Part shown: positions 1-7,030 of the stretch, piece by piece
Layout of the letters: each line of letters begins with the position of its first letter
How positions within the stretch are numbered: position 1 is the first letter of the stretch
Source of the DNA: Frigoribacterium sp.
GTDB taxonomy: Bacteria > Actinomycetota > Actinomycetes > Actinomycetales > Microbacteriaceae
NCBI GenBank assembly: GCA_025363205.1
Contig: JANYEI010000037.1
Location: 1-33,830, forward strand
DNA: 33,830 nt
Direction of reading: 5' to 3'
The notes under the pieces: generated by a model
Database searches by the model: none
Told to the model about the DNA's origin: nothing
Seen by the model: only the letters and a program-made list of their open reading frames with translations
Made by a program: the position numbers and the translations under genes

Positions 1-291
1 TTCAACGCCCTCGCGATCGTGCAACTGCGCAACTTCGCCGGCGACTGGGTGAACAGCGGTCCGGCTGTCTCGTCTCTCACGGTGGACCTGCTGGTGGCCG
101 CCATTGCTGGCAGCATTTTGATCATCGTGGAAGCACGCCGACTCGGTCTTCGAGGCGGCTGGATCTATGTCGTGCTCGCCGGGCTCACGGCATACGCCTT
201 CGTGTTCCCGCTGTTCCTTGCCATGCGGCAACGGGCCCTCACCAAACGGAAGGCTGAGGGCGGCGCCCGGGCCACCGACGCAAAAGAATAA
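1..291 (+). CDS. DUF2834 membrane protein, 3' end only
   Basis: The reading frame is open from the first base, so the start lies upstream of the window. The visible 96 or so residues contain two hydrophobic segments, the first beginning TVDLLVAAIAGSILIIVEARR and the second around WIYVVLAGLTAYAFVFPLFL, followed by a basic, charged tail. The layout of TVDL, then VEARRLG, then FPLFLAMRQRAL matches the DUF2834 family of small integral membrane proteins, whose function is unknown. The gene ends with TAA and is followed by about 240 bp without a convincing gene. The family call is by eye from the conserved spacing; the function stays open. Confidence 0.75.
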   Translation, partial: FNALAIVQLRNFAGDWVNSGPAVSSLTVDLLVAAIAGSILIIVEARRLGLRGGWIYVVLAGLTAYAFVFPLFLAMRQRALTKRKAEGGARATDAKE

Positions 292-533
292 GGGGATGTC
301 ATTCGCCGCGTGGCTAGGCGCCATCACGGCGGTGAGCCTCACAGACGCAGCTCCGACCCACCGCTTCGATGGCCTGGCGTGTGGCTTCTCGTTCAGCAAC
401 ATCCGCAGCGCCGGTCATTCCCTGCGGCGTGAGTCGCGGCGGAGCGCTTCACGAAGACGGAACACGCTGGTTGTGCCTGAACATTCCCGAGGTGCCGGCC
501 GGAGAACGTTATCGGGCACTAATCGCAGGCGAA

Positions 534-749
534 TCACTCCCGCGGTGTACCGGACCTTTGCGCGATAATTCGCGGGGCTAACACCAGGAGGGCGAAAGTC
601 CCGATGACCGCTCGCACCCCGGCAAAGATCAGTACCGACCATCCCACGTCACGGCCCGTGAGCAACAGAACGACACCTATCACTACCAGCGCGACATCCG
701 CGGCGTACGGCACTCGCAGCCAAAACAGCAGACGGCGGTTTGCTTGCAT
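534..749 (-). CDS. small two-helix membrane protein, hypothetical
   Basis: This 71-residue protein has a short basic N-terminus, then two hydrophobic segments (about residues 16-31 and 37-58) and a short polar tail, so it is probably an inner-membrane protein with both ends on the same side. I do not recognise a named family. A GGAG lies only two bases before the ATG at 749, which is too close to be an ideal ribosome site, so the start is uncertain. It faces the DUF2834 gene convergently across a non-coding gap. The hydrophobic pattern and normal codon use argue that it is real, but its position in a patch of gene remnants means it could be a leftover fragment. Confidence 0.5.
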   Translation of the reverse strand: MQANRRLLFWLRVPYAADVALVVIGVVLLLTGRDVGWSVLIFAGVRAVIGTFALLVLAPRIIAQRSGTPRE

Positions 750-960
750 CGCTCCATCGTGCGCCGACCCGCTGAGAGGCTACCGACACGATGCCGCCGG
801 GCTGCCTAAATTCATCAGCTCAGCTCAGCTTCTGCGCAGCGTGCGGCCCAACGCGTGGATCAAGCGCTACCGACGGCAAAGGATTCTCGAGCCCCCACTG
901 GCCGGACGCTCCATCACCGGACTGCTCCGTCTGTAAGCGCAAAGCTATCCGGATGGCGCA

Positions 961-1335
961 CTATTCACCGACTTGGCTGTTTAATGATTCACCGAGAAGG
1001 TCGGCATGGCCGTTGTGGCGTGCGGACTCCTCGATCATGTGGGTCAGTACCCAGCGCAGGCTGGGTTATCTGCCATCCGGCCAGCTCCGACGCGTCTTAC
1101 CGCCGAGCCCGCCAGCCTCGAAGGCCTTTTCCGCGGCGGTCCCAGCGCGGGCGACCGACGAAGCCCAGGGCTCACGGCGTGGCTCGTCGTGGAGCCATCG
1201 CCCGAACCAGTCGTCCTCGACGTAGGCGAGGTGCTTCATCAGTCCGGCGAGATTCATGCTGCTCGAAGGTTTCCCATTCGGTGCCGTCCAGAGGTGGCTC
1301 TGTGCGGTCGTGCTCATCGAGGCCTACCGTTATGG
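961..1335 (-). pseudogene. DinB/DUF664-family protein, decayed
   Basis: Three pieces of one DUF664 (DinB-like, four-helix, metal-binding) protein lie in order on the minus strand. Near 1275-1318 one frame reads EHDRTEPPLDGTEWETF, the usual N-terminal signature. Another frame then reads NLAGLMKHLAYVEDDWFGRW with the helix-2 histidine. After an in-frame TAA at 1066-1068 the same frame continues [20 protein letters not shown], the C-terminal motif with its two metal-ligand histidines, and ends in TAG at 961. Compared with the usual length of about 170 residues, roughly 30 residues are missing after the N-terminal motif and a similar number after the DEPRREPW stretch. Internal deletions, a frame change and a nonsense codon show that it is dead. 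Intact relatives are thought to be thiol- or metal-dependent enzymes of the DinB superfamily. Confidence 0.8.
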
Positions 1336-1361
1336 GGAAAATCTTAGAGCAGAGGACAGAC

Positions 1362-1698
1362 ATGGACGTCGCCGCCGGGGAAGGATCCAACCAGCACGCC
1401 GCTGTGCGCATCGTGCCAGCGACCGCTGAGAGGTGGCCACGACTGGGGCATGTCTTCGGATCCCGAGAGAAAGACCCCAGATCATGCTGGTGCCAACGAT
1501 TTCTTCGACACAGGGAGTCCGATAATCGCAGCGCCCTTCGACGTGAAGTGCAGGACGCCGAAGTCCAGATCGGCCTGCTGGCCTACCTCGACGACAGCGC
1601 CGTCGCCATCCGCCGTTTTCACCGGAACGCTGGCCATGTTCCAACGAGCCGGGTTCACCGAGATCGGGCGCACCTACCCAACCCGACCCGACCCGTGA
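1362..1698 (+). pseudogene. GNAT-family acetyltransferase, internally deleted
   Basis: The first part, from the ATG at 1362, reads VRIVPATAERWPRLGHVFG and then CWCQRFL and DNRSALRREV, typical of the N-terminal half of an actinobacterial GNAT acetyltransferase. After about 1600 the frame changes, and the other frame gives the C-terminal end, FTGTLAMFQRAGFTEIGRTY, which normally follows the acetyl-CoA-binding core. The central part of the fold, including the acetyl-CoA pyrophosphate loop (R/Q-x-x-G-x-G/A), is missing. Intact relatives are about 190-210 residues, while the remnant spans only about 112 codons. It sits head to head with the DinB remnant. The two have decayed in the same way, by internal deletion with both ends kept. 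Confidence 0.78.
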
Positions 1699-1833
1699 TG
1701 AGACACACACTTATTCACCACTAACGGATCCTCCAGCGCGACAGATCCGAGCTCCATCCGATCCGAGGCCGACCGCGCCGATGCTGTGTCACACGGGAAC
1801 GGTCATCGCGACGACGCCCGAAGGGTAAGGAGT

Positions 1834-2388
1834 TCATGATTCGTCCCGGCACATCTCGCAAGTGTCGCTTGATGATGAGTGGGTTTGCCAACGAGTTTCA
1901 CCATCTTTCTCCGACAACGTTGCGCATAGTCCCTGATTCTGCGCGACGTGCATCGAGGCGCGATTGGCCGGATGGATGTGTGCTGTGAAGTGATGCACTC
2001 CGTGTGATCGCAACCATTCGAGCATCGCCTGAGCAGCCTCGGAAGCAAACCCGCGTCCTTGCCAACTCGGTGAAATCACCCAGGCGATATCGGCCACGAG
2101 TTGTGCCCCGTCGTTCGCGACAGTTGCTTGGACGAACCCCACAGGTTGCCGTTCGTGACGTTGAATGACAACCCAGTTCAGCCACCACTGCGAACCATCC
2201 TCAGAGTGCCCGACGACCTGAGCCGCATAACGGTTCTCCAACTGCTTCAGCGACGGTTTCTCTCCGCCGGTGAAGTCATAGAGCGAAGATGCAGCCAGAA
2301 CGTCGATCATCGACGTCGCGTGCATCACCGACAGCGGTTCCAGCATGAGGCGCGCAGCCGTGAGGGGTTCAGGTGTCGGCCAGGTCAT
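1834..2388 (-). CDS. GNAT N-acetyltransferase, RimJ/RimL-like
   Basis: A 184-residue protein beginning MTWPTPEPLTAARLMLEPLS, the usual opening of RimJ/RimL-type GNAT enzymes, which move an acetyl group from acetyl-CoA to an amino group of a protein or small molecule. The acetyl-CoA loop is visible as WVISPSWQGRGFASEAAQAM, with the Q-G-R-G-F-A pyrophosphate-binding segment. The C-terminal part has HIHPANRASMHVAQNQGL, the usual late-strand motif. The frame is open for another 49 codons upstream, but that stretch has no family similarity and the ATG at 2388 gives the expected N-terminus; no strong ribosome site is visible. The C-terminal tail is Ser/Cys-rich and longer than usual, so the end may be slightly altered. 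It is the only intact enzyme gene in the decayed patch. Its substrate is unknown. Confidence 0.75.
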   Translation of the reverse strand: MTWPTPEPLTAARLMLEPLSVMHATSMIDVLAASSLYDFTGGEKPSLKQLENRYAAQVVGHSEDGSQWWLNWVVIQRHERQPVGFVQATVANDGAQLVADIAWVISPSWQGRGFASEAAQAMLEWLRSHGVHHFTAHIHPANRASMHVAQNQGLCATLSEKDGETRWQTHSSSSDTCEMCRDES

Positions 2389-2671
2389 TCTTTGAGACTG
2401 ACACAGTCCAGAGGCTCGGCGCCCGAGAATCCCAACCGCCACATCACTATCGTTCCCTGAGCACCACGGGTGCCCGTTCCGCAGGAGTATTGCGAATTCC
2501 AGAATCACATCCCGCAGAGGGAAATATCGAATCACCCTCTATGCGGGTTTTGGCGAGGTTGGGATTTTCGGGTCGCACGCCGAATCTCTCACGGCGCGCG
2601 CTGTGCAGACCACGGCAGTATGGAAGTGCTGATTGTCGAGATAGACAGGATGAAATCGCGTGAGCCAGAAT

Positions 2672-2827
2672 ATGGGAATGTTCTCTCTGTTTTCGTTTCT
2701 TCCCTTCTTGATTTACGCACCGGTCATTGCGCTTCTCGTCATCGGAATCTGGGTCGGAGTGCTCGGAATCCGCGCCCTGAACAAATACTTGCGTGCACCG
2801 ACAACGGAAACTAAACCGTTGCCCTAA
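2672..2827 (+). CDS. 51-residue single-helix membrane protein
   Basis: A short open frame encodes MGMFSLFSFLPFLIYAPVIA followed by a further hydrophobic run (LLVIGIWVGVLGIRAL) and a polar, Lys/Thr-rich tail. It is a classic small inner-membrane protein with one long or two short helices. An ATG two codons further in (2678) is an alternative start. The ribosome site is weak. It lies upstream of another membrane protein on the same strand with a 77-bp gap that contains a small hairpin. I do not recognise a family. The strong hydrophobic periodicity and the clean stop argue for a real gene, though a remnant of a larger gene is possible. Confidence 0.5.
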   Translation: MGMFSLFSFLPFLIYAPVIALLVIGIWVGVLGIRALNKYLRAPTTETKPLP

Positions 2828-2854
2828 ACAGCCACTTTGGAAAGGTCGGAAAAG

Positions 2855-2874
2855 ACCCGCTTCACCGGGCGGGT
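2855..2874 (+). terminator. possible weak hairpin terminator
   Basis: A perfect 6-bp stem (ACCCGC paired with GCGGGT) with an 8-base loop starts 28 bases after the stop of the 51-residue membrane protein and ends 30 bases before the next start. There is no run of T after it, so it may only be an attenuating hairpin or chance. Confidence 0.25.
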
Positions 2875-2904
2875 TGAGCCGGTTCCTTCGGACAGATCGG
2901 GAGA

Positions 2905-3474
2905 ATGTCAATCACGCGAAGAAGGCCGTCTGCCCGCGACACGGGTACACCGCTGAATGCGACGTCCGCTCGAACGCGGTCCTCTAGGCGAGGCTGGATC
3001 GTCATCTTCGTCATATCGATCGTGTCGTCGCTATTTCTGGCTCCCTGGGTTTGGGCGGTATCGACTGCGGTCTTCGTGATCTCGTATCGGGTTCTTGGAG
3101 GCCGCTGGGCCGACAGGGATTTGTTGGCCGACAGGGAGATGTTGTCTGAGAACCAACGTCTGTCTTCGCCAAACCCCAGGCATCTCCTGTGGGCGCTTCC
3201 GCTCGGCATTCTGATCTGCGCCGCAATGTGGTTATTCGAAGCTGGGTGGTATCAGTACGGAGAGTTTTACCGGGCGAGTAGAGCAGAAATCGAAGACTAC
3301 TACTCGGGTTCGGCCAAGAATTACATCATCAGCGCACTGATCGGCTCGATCCCAATTTTAGCCTCGAACTGGAGTCGAACCCTGTGGCCCCGACTGACGC
3401 TGACACTGGCGCTGGTCGCAGTCCAGCTCATCACAGGCAGCATATTCATACTCACCCCACGGTCCACTCCATGA
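2905..3474 (+). CDS. multi-pass membrane protein, hypothetical
   Basis: A 189-residue protein with a basic, Ser/Arg-rich N-terminal tail (about 30 residues), a paired hydrophobic region (about 31-64), a charged cytoplasmic loop with repeated short elements (RDLLADREML), a third helix (about 96-114), a polar loop with several tyrosines and acidic residues, and two C-terminal helices (about 139-184). No enzyme motif is visible and I do not recognise the family. GGGAG lies one base before the ATG, too close for an ideal site, so the start could be slightly downstream. Base composition is lower in GC than in the main chromosomal genes of this window, which fits the surrounding accessory patch. 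Function unknown. Confidence 0.6.
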   Translation: MSITRRRPSARDTGTPLNATSARTRSSRRGWIVIFVISIVSSLFLAPWVWAVSTAVFVISYRVLGGRWADRDLLADREMLSENQRLSSPNPRHLLWALPLGILICAAMWLFEAGWYQYGEFYRASRAEIEDYYSGSAKNYIISALIGSIPILASNWSRTLWPRLTLTLALVAVQLITGSIFILTPRSTP

Positions 3475-3796
3475 GGCCGCTCTACCCCTTCGCCTGATAA
3501 AGCTGCCTTGAACTCGGTCAAAAATAAAACTGTTTGCCCGATGGACTCCTGCGATCGGCTCAAATATATGCGAACGCCCTCGCCATGGGAAAAGATGCGA
3601 AGGGTAGAAGATTTCTCGGCCTAACGATTTCGTTGAGGTAACTGGTGTTCTTGAGATTCGTCGTGCGAACGGCGCGATGCCGCGCATGGATGCAAGAACA
3701 GGGAGAAGTGATTATGAAGTGAGCAGGATCCTCGACGGGTCCAGCCGATAGCATCGACAGTATTTGCCGATAGGAGTTATTCTCACTTCAGCGCGC
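3475..3796. other. non-coding stretch, no feature recognised
   Basis: About 320 bp between two membrane-protein genes. It is AT-richer than the rest of the window and short frames on both strands lack family motifs. One plus-strand frame near 3640-3750 ends in a tidy charged segment (GRSDYEVSRILDGSSR, then TAG), which could be the end of a lost gene, but I cannot name it. Confidence 0.4.
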
Positions 3797-4033
3797 ATGG
3801 TGCAGCATAATGAGCAGATGATCAACGCGTGGAGACAAACCAAAATCTGGCAGCGCCTCTATTGGGTGATTCTGACTGTTGTCTGCCTCGGATTTATCGG
3901 TCGCTTCTTTTGGCACTACGACACCTGGCCGTTCAGCCTAATTCTCTTCGTTGCCTTCATTCTGAATGGAGTGGGAAACAAGCGCGGAGGCACGACGCGC
4001 CACCCGCAGGAGAATGACCCGAATCGGCGCTGA
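3797..4033 (+). CDS. small two-helix membrane protein, hypothetical
   Basis: From the ATG at 3797 the product is 78 residues: a short polar start (MVQHNEQMINAWRQTKIWQR), two hydrophobic segments (YWVILTVVCLGFIGRFFW and PFSLILFVAFILNGVG) and a basic, hydrophilic tail. A TTG at 3764 and an ATG at 3818 are alternative starts; none has a good ribosome site, although a GGAG at 3772-3775 lies 21 bases before 3797. The protein is probably in the cytoplasmic membrane. No family is recognised. It is the third small membrane protein in this patch, all on the plus strand but separated by gaps too large for a clear operon. Confidence 0.5.
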   Translation: MVQHNEQMINAWRQTKIWQRLYWVILTVVCLGFIGRFFWHYDTWPFSLILFVAFILNGVGNKRGGTTRHPQENDPNRR

Positions 4034-4206
4034 ACGCCACCGCGAACTATTCGTTCTTTCAAATGGCCAATCGAGCAAAAACCAAAGACGTCGCTCACAA
4101 TCTGCCCCGGCTGTGGGTCGGATCGGAAGACCTCGCTGCAGACCAGCGCGCCTATGGTGTGCGGCCGCGATGCGGCGGTCGTGAACACCGAAAGGCCGAG
4201 GCCGCT
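4034..4206. other. spacer with no recognised gene
   Basis: No frame on either strand shows a motif I can place. With the integrase remnant that follows, this makes about 400 bp without an intact gene. Confidence 0.4.
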
Positions 4207-4400
4207 TCACCGAGCGCTGGCGGGGTGATTCGCCAATCCGTCCTCATTCGCCGCTGCGACTGTGCTTGACGGATAGCAGTCCGCGCTGGGATGCCCCAGA
4301 GGATCTTGAATGCGCTTCGATGTAGCTGCGGATGTCTGTAGAGCTGCCGCGTCACCGGACGGCGTGGCTCCCTGCTCCCCGAGCCGTCGTGTGATCGGTC
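4207..4400 (-). pseudogene. tyrosine recombinase (integrase), C-terminal remnant
   Basis: On the minus strand a frame ending in TGA at 4207 reads AAALQTSAATSKRIQDPLGH followed by PSA, then a garbled stretch, then EDGLANHPASAR. This follows the order of the end of a phage-type tyrosine recombinase: an A-A-S-L-x-x-S-A-G-A helix, K-x-I-Q-x-L-L-G-H-x-S-A, and a terminal E-D-x-L-A-x-x-x-x-x-A-R helix. The LGH histidine is kept, but the preceding H-x-L-R-H box is not readable and the segment that should carry the catalytic tyrosine (usually T-x-x-x-Y-x-H) is scrambled. About 250 upstream residues are missing. It is clearly non-functional. It is the only trace of mobility machinery in the window. 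The call rests on motif order by eye. Confidence 0.5.
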
Positions 4401-4438
4401 CATCTGAACGAGATTGAGTCCAAGACGAGAACGACAGG

Positions 4439-4699
4439 TCACTCGGTCGGCTTCCACCGTTGGGAGACGACGGGCACGAAGTCGCGTATCCAGTCTGCAA
4501 CCGTCTGGCCGTTGATCAGCCCCCCGTACTGAGCTGTCTTGCCGTAGATGGCTTGCGAACGAACCCGCTCGGCGGCATCCGTGCGTCTGGATCTGCTGCC
4601 GAGGTCAACGAGCGCTCCAGCGATCTCGTCAACCAAATATTCGAACTCCGCCGGCGCTTGCGAGCCCTGGTCTGCACAGAGATGGTTTTCGCACTCCAT
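4439..4699 (-). CDS. hypothetical protein, 86 residues
   Basis: The product begins MECENHLCADQGSQAPAEFE, with two cysteines and a histidine close to the start that could bind a metal. It continues with an amphipathic segment (EYLVDEIAGALVDLGSRSRR) and ends DWIRDFVPVVSQRWKPTE. The composition is that of a soluble protein. No family is recognised and there is no strong ribosome site before the ATG at 4699. It lies just upstream, on the same strand, of the integrase remnant and diverges from a small plus-strand frame at 4758. It could be a genuine accessory gene or the preserved part of a longer one. Confidence 0.4.
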   Translation of the reverse strand: MECENHLCADQGSQAPAEFEYLVDEIAGALVDLGSRSRRTDAAERVRSQAIYGKTAQYGGLINGQTVADWIRDFVPVVSQRWKPTE

Positions 4700-4748
4700 G
4701 CCCGTACCGTCGTCCGCGTCCTACTCATTAGACCGAGCTCAATAGACC

Positions 4749-4754
4749 GAGGAA
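4749..4754 (+). promoter_or_regulatory. ribosome binding site for the 53-residue frame
   Basis: GAGGAA, three to six bases before the tandem GTG codons at 4758 and 4761. It is the main evidence that the short frame is translated. Confidence 0.4.
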
Positions 4755-4757
4755 ACG

Positions 4758-4919
4758 GTGGTGCACTCCCTCTCAAAATGTGCAGCGCCAGCGTTGCTTC
4801 TCCCGTTCCCGTTCGCGGCAGTTGTCGAGCTGAAGAACAACCTGGAGATCGCCTCCCGCGCACTCCCGATGGGATTTCTAGTTCTCGGGATCTTCGAACA
4901 TTACGCAGCAAAACGATAG
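4758..4919 (+). CDS. 53-residue hydrophobic peptide with good ribosome site
   Basis: A GAGGAA at 4749-4754 lies three bases before GTG at 4758 (a second GTG follows directly). The product has a hydrophobic stretch (APALLLPFPFAAVVELK), a polar turn, and a second hydrophobic stretch (RALPMGFLVLGIFEHY) ending AAKR. It looks like a tiny membrane protein or the surviving end of a larger one. No family is recognised. It is divergent from the hypothetical gene at 4439-4699 with a 58-bp gap. The match between ribosome site and frame raises it above chance. Confidence 0.4.
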   Translation: MVHSLSKCAAPALLLPFPFAAVVELKNNLEIASRALPMGFLVLGIFEHYAAKR

Positions 4920-5121
4920 CGGAATCTCGGTAAAACCAACGACGCCCGAACGGAATCCACCATCGGTGTTTTCCTCGTCACGTTAACGGATTTCATTCCG
5001 ATACGAGCTCCCGGCAAAAGGTACCACCAGTGGCATCCGCGACACAGCCGAAGTCACGATCGCTGTTCAAGATGGAGCAAGATGGGCCGGCGCGCGAGTC
5101 CGGCCGCGCTAGCCTGACGCC

Positions 5122-6261
5122 ATGGGCTTCTCTCTGCTCGCGCTCGTGGTGCTCGTCGGCATGCTCGGTCCGCTGCTGGCGGGCCGGGAATCCTGGCACC
5201 TGCCCGCGGTGGTGGGGGAGTTGCTTGGGGGGTTGCTCGTCGGTGCCTCCGGTCTTCGACTGCTCGACTCGAAGGAACCGACCTTCACCGTGCTTGCGCA
5301 AGTCGGCTTCGCCCTGGTGATGTTCGTTGTCGGATCGAACGTGCCGGTGCGGGATGTCACGGTGCGGCGTGCGCTCCGCCGCGGACTCGTCGGTGCGGTA
5401 CTCGTCGGGGTGCTGGCTGCTCTCGCGGGCATCGGCCTCGCCGCCCTGTTCGGCACCGGTCACGCCGCGCTTTACGGGGTGCTGATCGCCTCGTCATCCG
5501 CCGCCCTCATCCTGCCGATCATTACGTCACTTGGTCTTCATGGCATCGCTCAACTCACTGCGCAGGTGGCGATCGCGGACGCGGTCTGCATCGTCGCCCT
5601 GCCGCTCGCGATCAATCCGGCCCGGGCGGCGTCCACCGCTCTCGGGGCTGTTGCGGTGATCGCCGGCGCTGGCCTGATCTTCTTCGTGCTTCGCCGCCTG
5701 GACCGTGACGGACTCCGCAAAAGACTCCATCGCCTCTCCGAGCGTCGCAAGTTCGCGCTCGAGTTGCGCATCAACGTGCTCCTGCTGTTCGGTCTCGCCG
5801 CACTTGCCCAGTTTGCGCAGGTTTCCGTGCTGCTCGCCGGATTCTCGCTCGGACTCGTCGTTGCGGCGATCGGTGAGCCGCGACGCCTCGCCCGCCAACT
5901 CTTCGGTATCACCGAGGGGTTCTTCGGGCCGCTGTTCTTCGTCTGGCTCGGCGCATCGATCAGCCTCTCCGAGCTCGGCAGCCACCCTGCAATGATCCTG
6001 CTCGGCGTCTGCCTTGGAGCCTCCGCGATCCTCAGTCACCTGGTCGCCAGGCTCGTCTCGCAACCCCTGCTCCTCGGCGTCGTGGCCGCCGGGCAACTCG
6101 GGGTTCCGGTCGCTGCGGCCGCCCTCGGCACCCAGTTGCGCCTGCTCCGCCCGGGAGAGGATGCCGCACTCCTGCTCGGTGCGCTTCTCACCATCGCAGC
6201 CACCACCGTAGCCGCGAGCTTGCGTGCACGGCGCGAGCGCGGGTCAGCGATCGCCCCGTGA
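5122..6261 (+). CDS. cation:proton antiporter, CPA2/Kef-type membrane domain
   Basis: A 379-residue, almost wholly hydrophobic protein with about eleven or twelve membrane segments, matching the Na+/H+ exchanger domain of the CPA2 family (Kef/NapA-like). Such carriers swap Na+ or K+ for H+ across the cytoplasmic membrane for pH and ion balance. Family features are the PAVVGELLGGLLVGASGL segment near the N-terminus, LVMFVVGSNVPVRD in the third helix region, the Ser-rich ASSSAALILPIIT, and an aspartate in VAIADAVCIVALPLAI where the ion-binding aspartate is expected. No C-terminal RCK/TrkA-N nucleotide-binding domain follows, so it is the short form. The ATG at 5122 starts directly at the first helix. 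It stands alone, 70 bp before a Pr6Pr gene. Ion specificity cannot be read from the sequence. Confidence 0.85.
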   Translation: MGFSLLALVVLVGMLGPLLAGRESWHLPAVVGELLGGLLVGASGLRLLDSKEPTFTVLAQVGFALVMFVVGSNVPVRDVTVRRALRRGLVGAVLVGVLAALAGIGLAALFGTGHAALYGVLIASSSAALILPIITSLGLHGIAQLTAQVAIADAVCIVALPLAINPARAASTALGAVAVIAGAGLIFFVLRRLDRDGLRKRLHRLSERRKFALELRINVLLLFGLAALAQFAQVSVLLAGFSLGLVVAAIGEPRRLARQLFGITEGFFGPLFFVWLGASISLSELGSHPAMILLGVCLGASAILSHLVARLVSQPLLLGVVAAGQLGVPVAAAALGTQLRLLRPGEDAALLLGALLTIAATTVAASLRARRERGSAIAP

Positions 6262-6331
6262 AGACTTCGTAGACTGCTGGGTGCGGCCCGGCCTCGAGCA
6301 CCGGGCGCCGCGGCGGAGGTGAGAAGACACG

Positions 6332-7030
6332 GTGAAGGTACGGGCGACTTTCGGCGCCCTGCGGCTGCTCATGGCAGCCGCCTGCCTGATGGCGCTCGTC
6401 TCGCGGTTTCTCTGGGGGCTCGGTTCGGCGACATTCACCCCTGGCAACTTCTTCGCCTATCTCACGATCCAGAGCAGCATCCTGTTCCTGGTCGTCACGG
6501 TGATCGCGGCAGTGGTTGCGCTGCGTGGGCAGGATGACGCCGCCTGGTTGGATCTGGTGCGGGTGACCGTGTTGAGCCTGACGCTCTCCTGCGGGATCAT
6601 CTTCGCCCTGATCATCGAACAGTCGGGTGAGCGCGGATTCCGCATCGATGTGCCGTGGTCCGATGTCGTGCTGCATTTCGTGCTTCCCGCGGTCGCCGTA
6701 CTCGACTGGATCATCGGTCCTGGCCGGGGTACGTCGCCCTGGCGAAGCATCGCGATCGTTCTCGTCTTCATGATCGGCTGGGGCCTGGTCACGCTCGCGC
6801 GTGGGCCCATCGTTGGCTGGTATCCCTACTTCTTCCTCGACCCGGCACAGTTGGCGAATGCGGGCCAGTTCTTCTTCTTCGCATCGATCGCGGTTGTTCT
6901 CTTCGGAGGTATCTCGGCCGCTCTCGTGGCCGTGAGCCGCACCATTCCGCTTGCTGAGCGTGCGGTGTTCAGGCCTTCGCGAACGGAGCGAGCGCGCTCA
7001 GCACGGATTCGACCAGCTCGTCGTCGCTGA
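6332..7030 (+). CDS. Pr6Pr family membrane protein
   Basis: A 232-residue protein with six hydrophobic segments in the Pr6Pr arrangement (predicted to resemble the FAR-17a/AIG1 group). Hallmarks are FTPGNFFAYLTIQSSILFLV after helix 1, a polar loop then VVLHFVLPAVAVLDWIIGPG, and the late segment RGPIVGWYPYFFLDPAQ. The function of bacterial Pr6Pr proteins is not established. The GTG at 6332 follows a GGAGG about 12 bases upstream. The last 20 or so residues are a basic tail (RTERARSARIRPARRR) read through the 3' end of the convergent amine oxidase gene, giving a 62-bp overlap; this tail may not be conserved. A paralogue lies at 8433-9119 on the other strand, so two Pr6Pr genes bracket the amine oxidase. 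Confidence 0.85.
   Translation: MKVRATFGALRLLMAAACLMALVSRFLWGLGSATFTPGNFFAYLTIQSSILFLVVTVIAAVVALRGQDDAAWLDLVRVTVLSLTLSCGIIFALIIEQSGERGFRIDVPWSDVVLHFVLPAVAVLDWIIGPGRGTSPWRSIAIVLVFMIGWGLVTLARGPIVGWYPYFFLDPAQLANAGQFFFFASIAVVLFGGISAALVAVSRTIPLAERAVFRPSRTERARSARIRPARRR

Noticed and set aside
791-960. Cys-containing frame resembling a zinc ribbon (FCAACG)
   Set aside because: The cysteine spacing is not sustained, there is no second pair at the right distance and no ribosome site.
855-1724. 289-codon plus-strand frame
   Set aside because: Only a short part matches a family (the N-terminal GNAT remnant from 1362); the rest is antisense to the DinB remnant and Arg/Ser-rich.
3366-3390. tRNA T-arm-like sequence (GGTTCGACTCC on the minus strand)
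   Set aside because: The flanking bases do not pair as a T-stem, no anticodon arm or acceptor is present, and it lies inside a membrane-protein gene.
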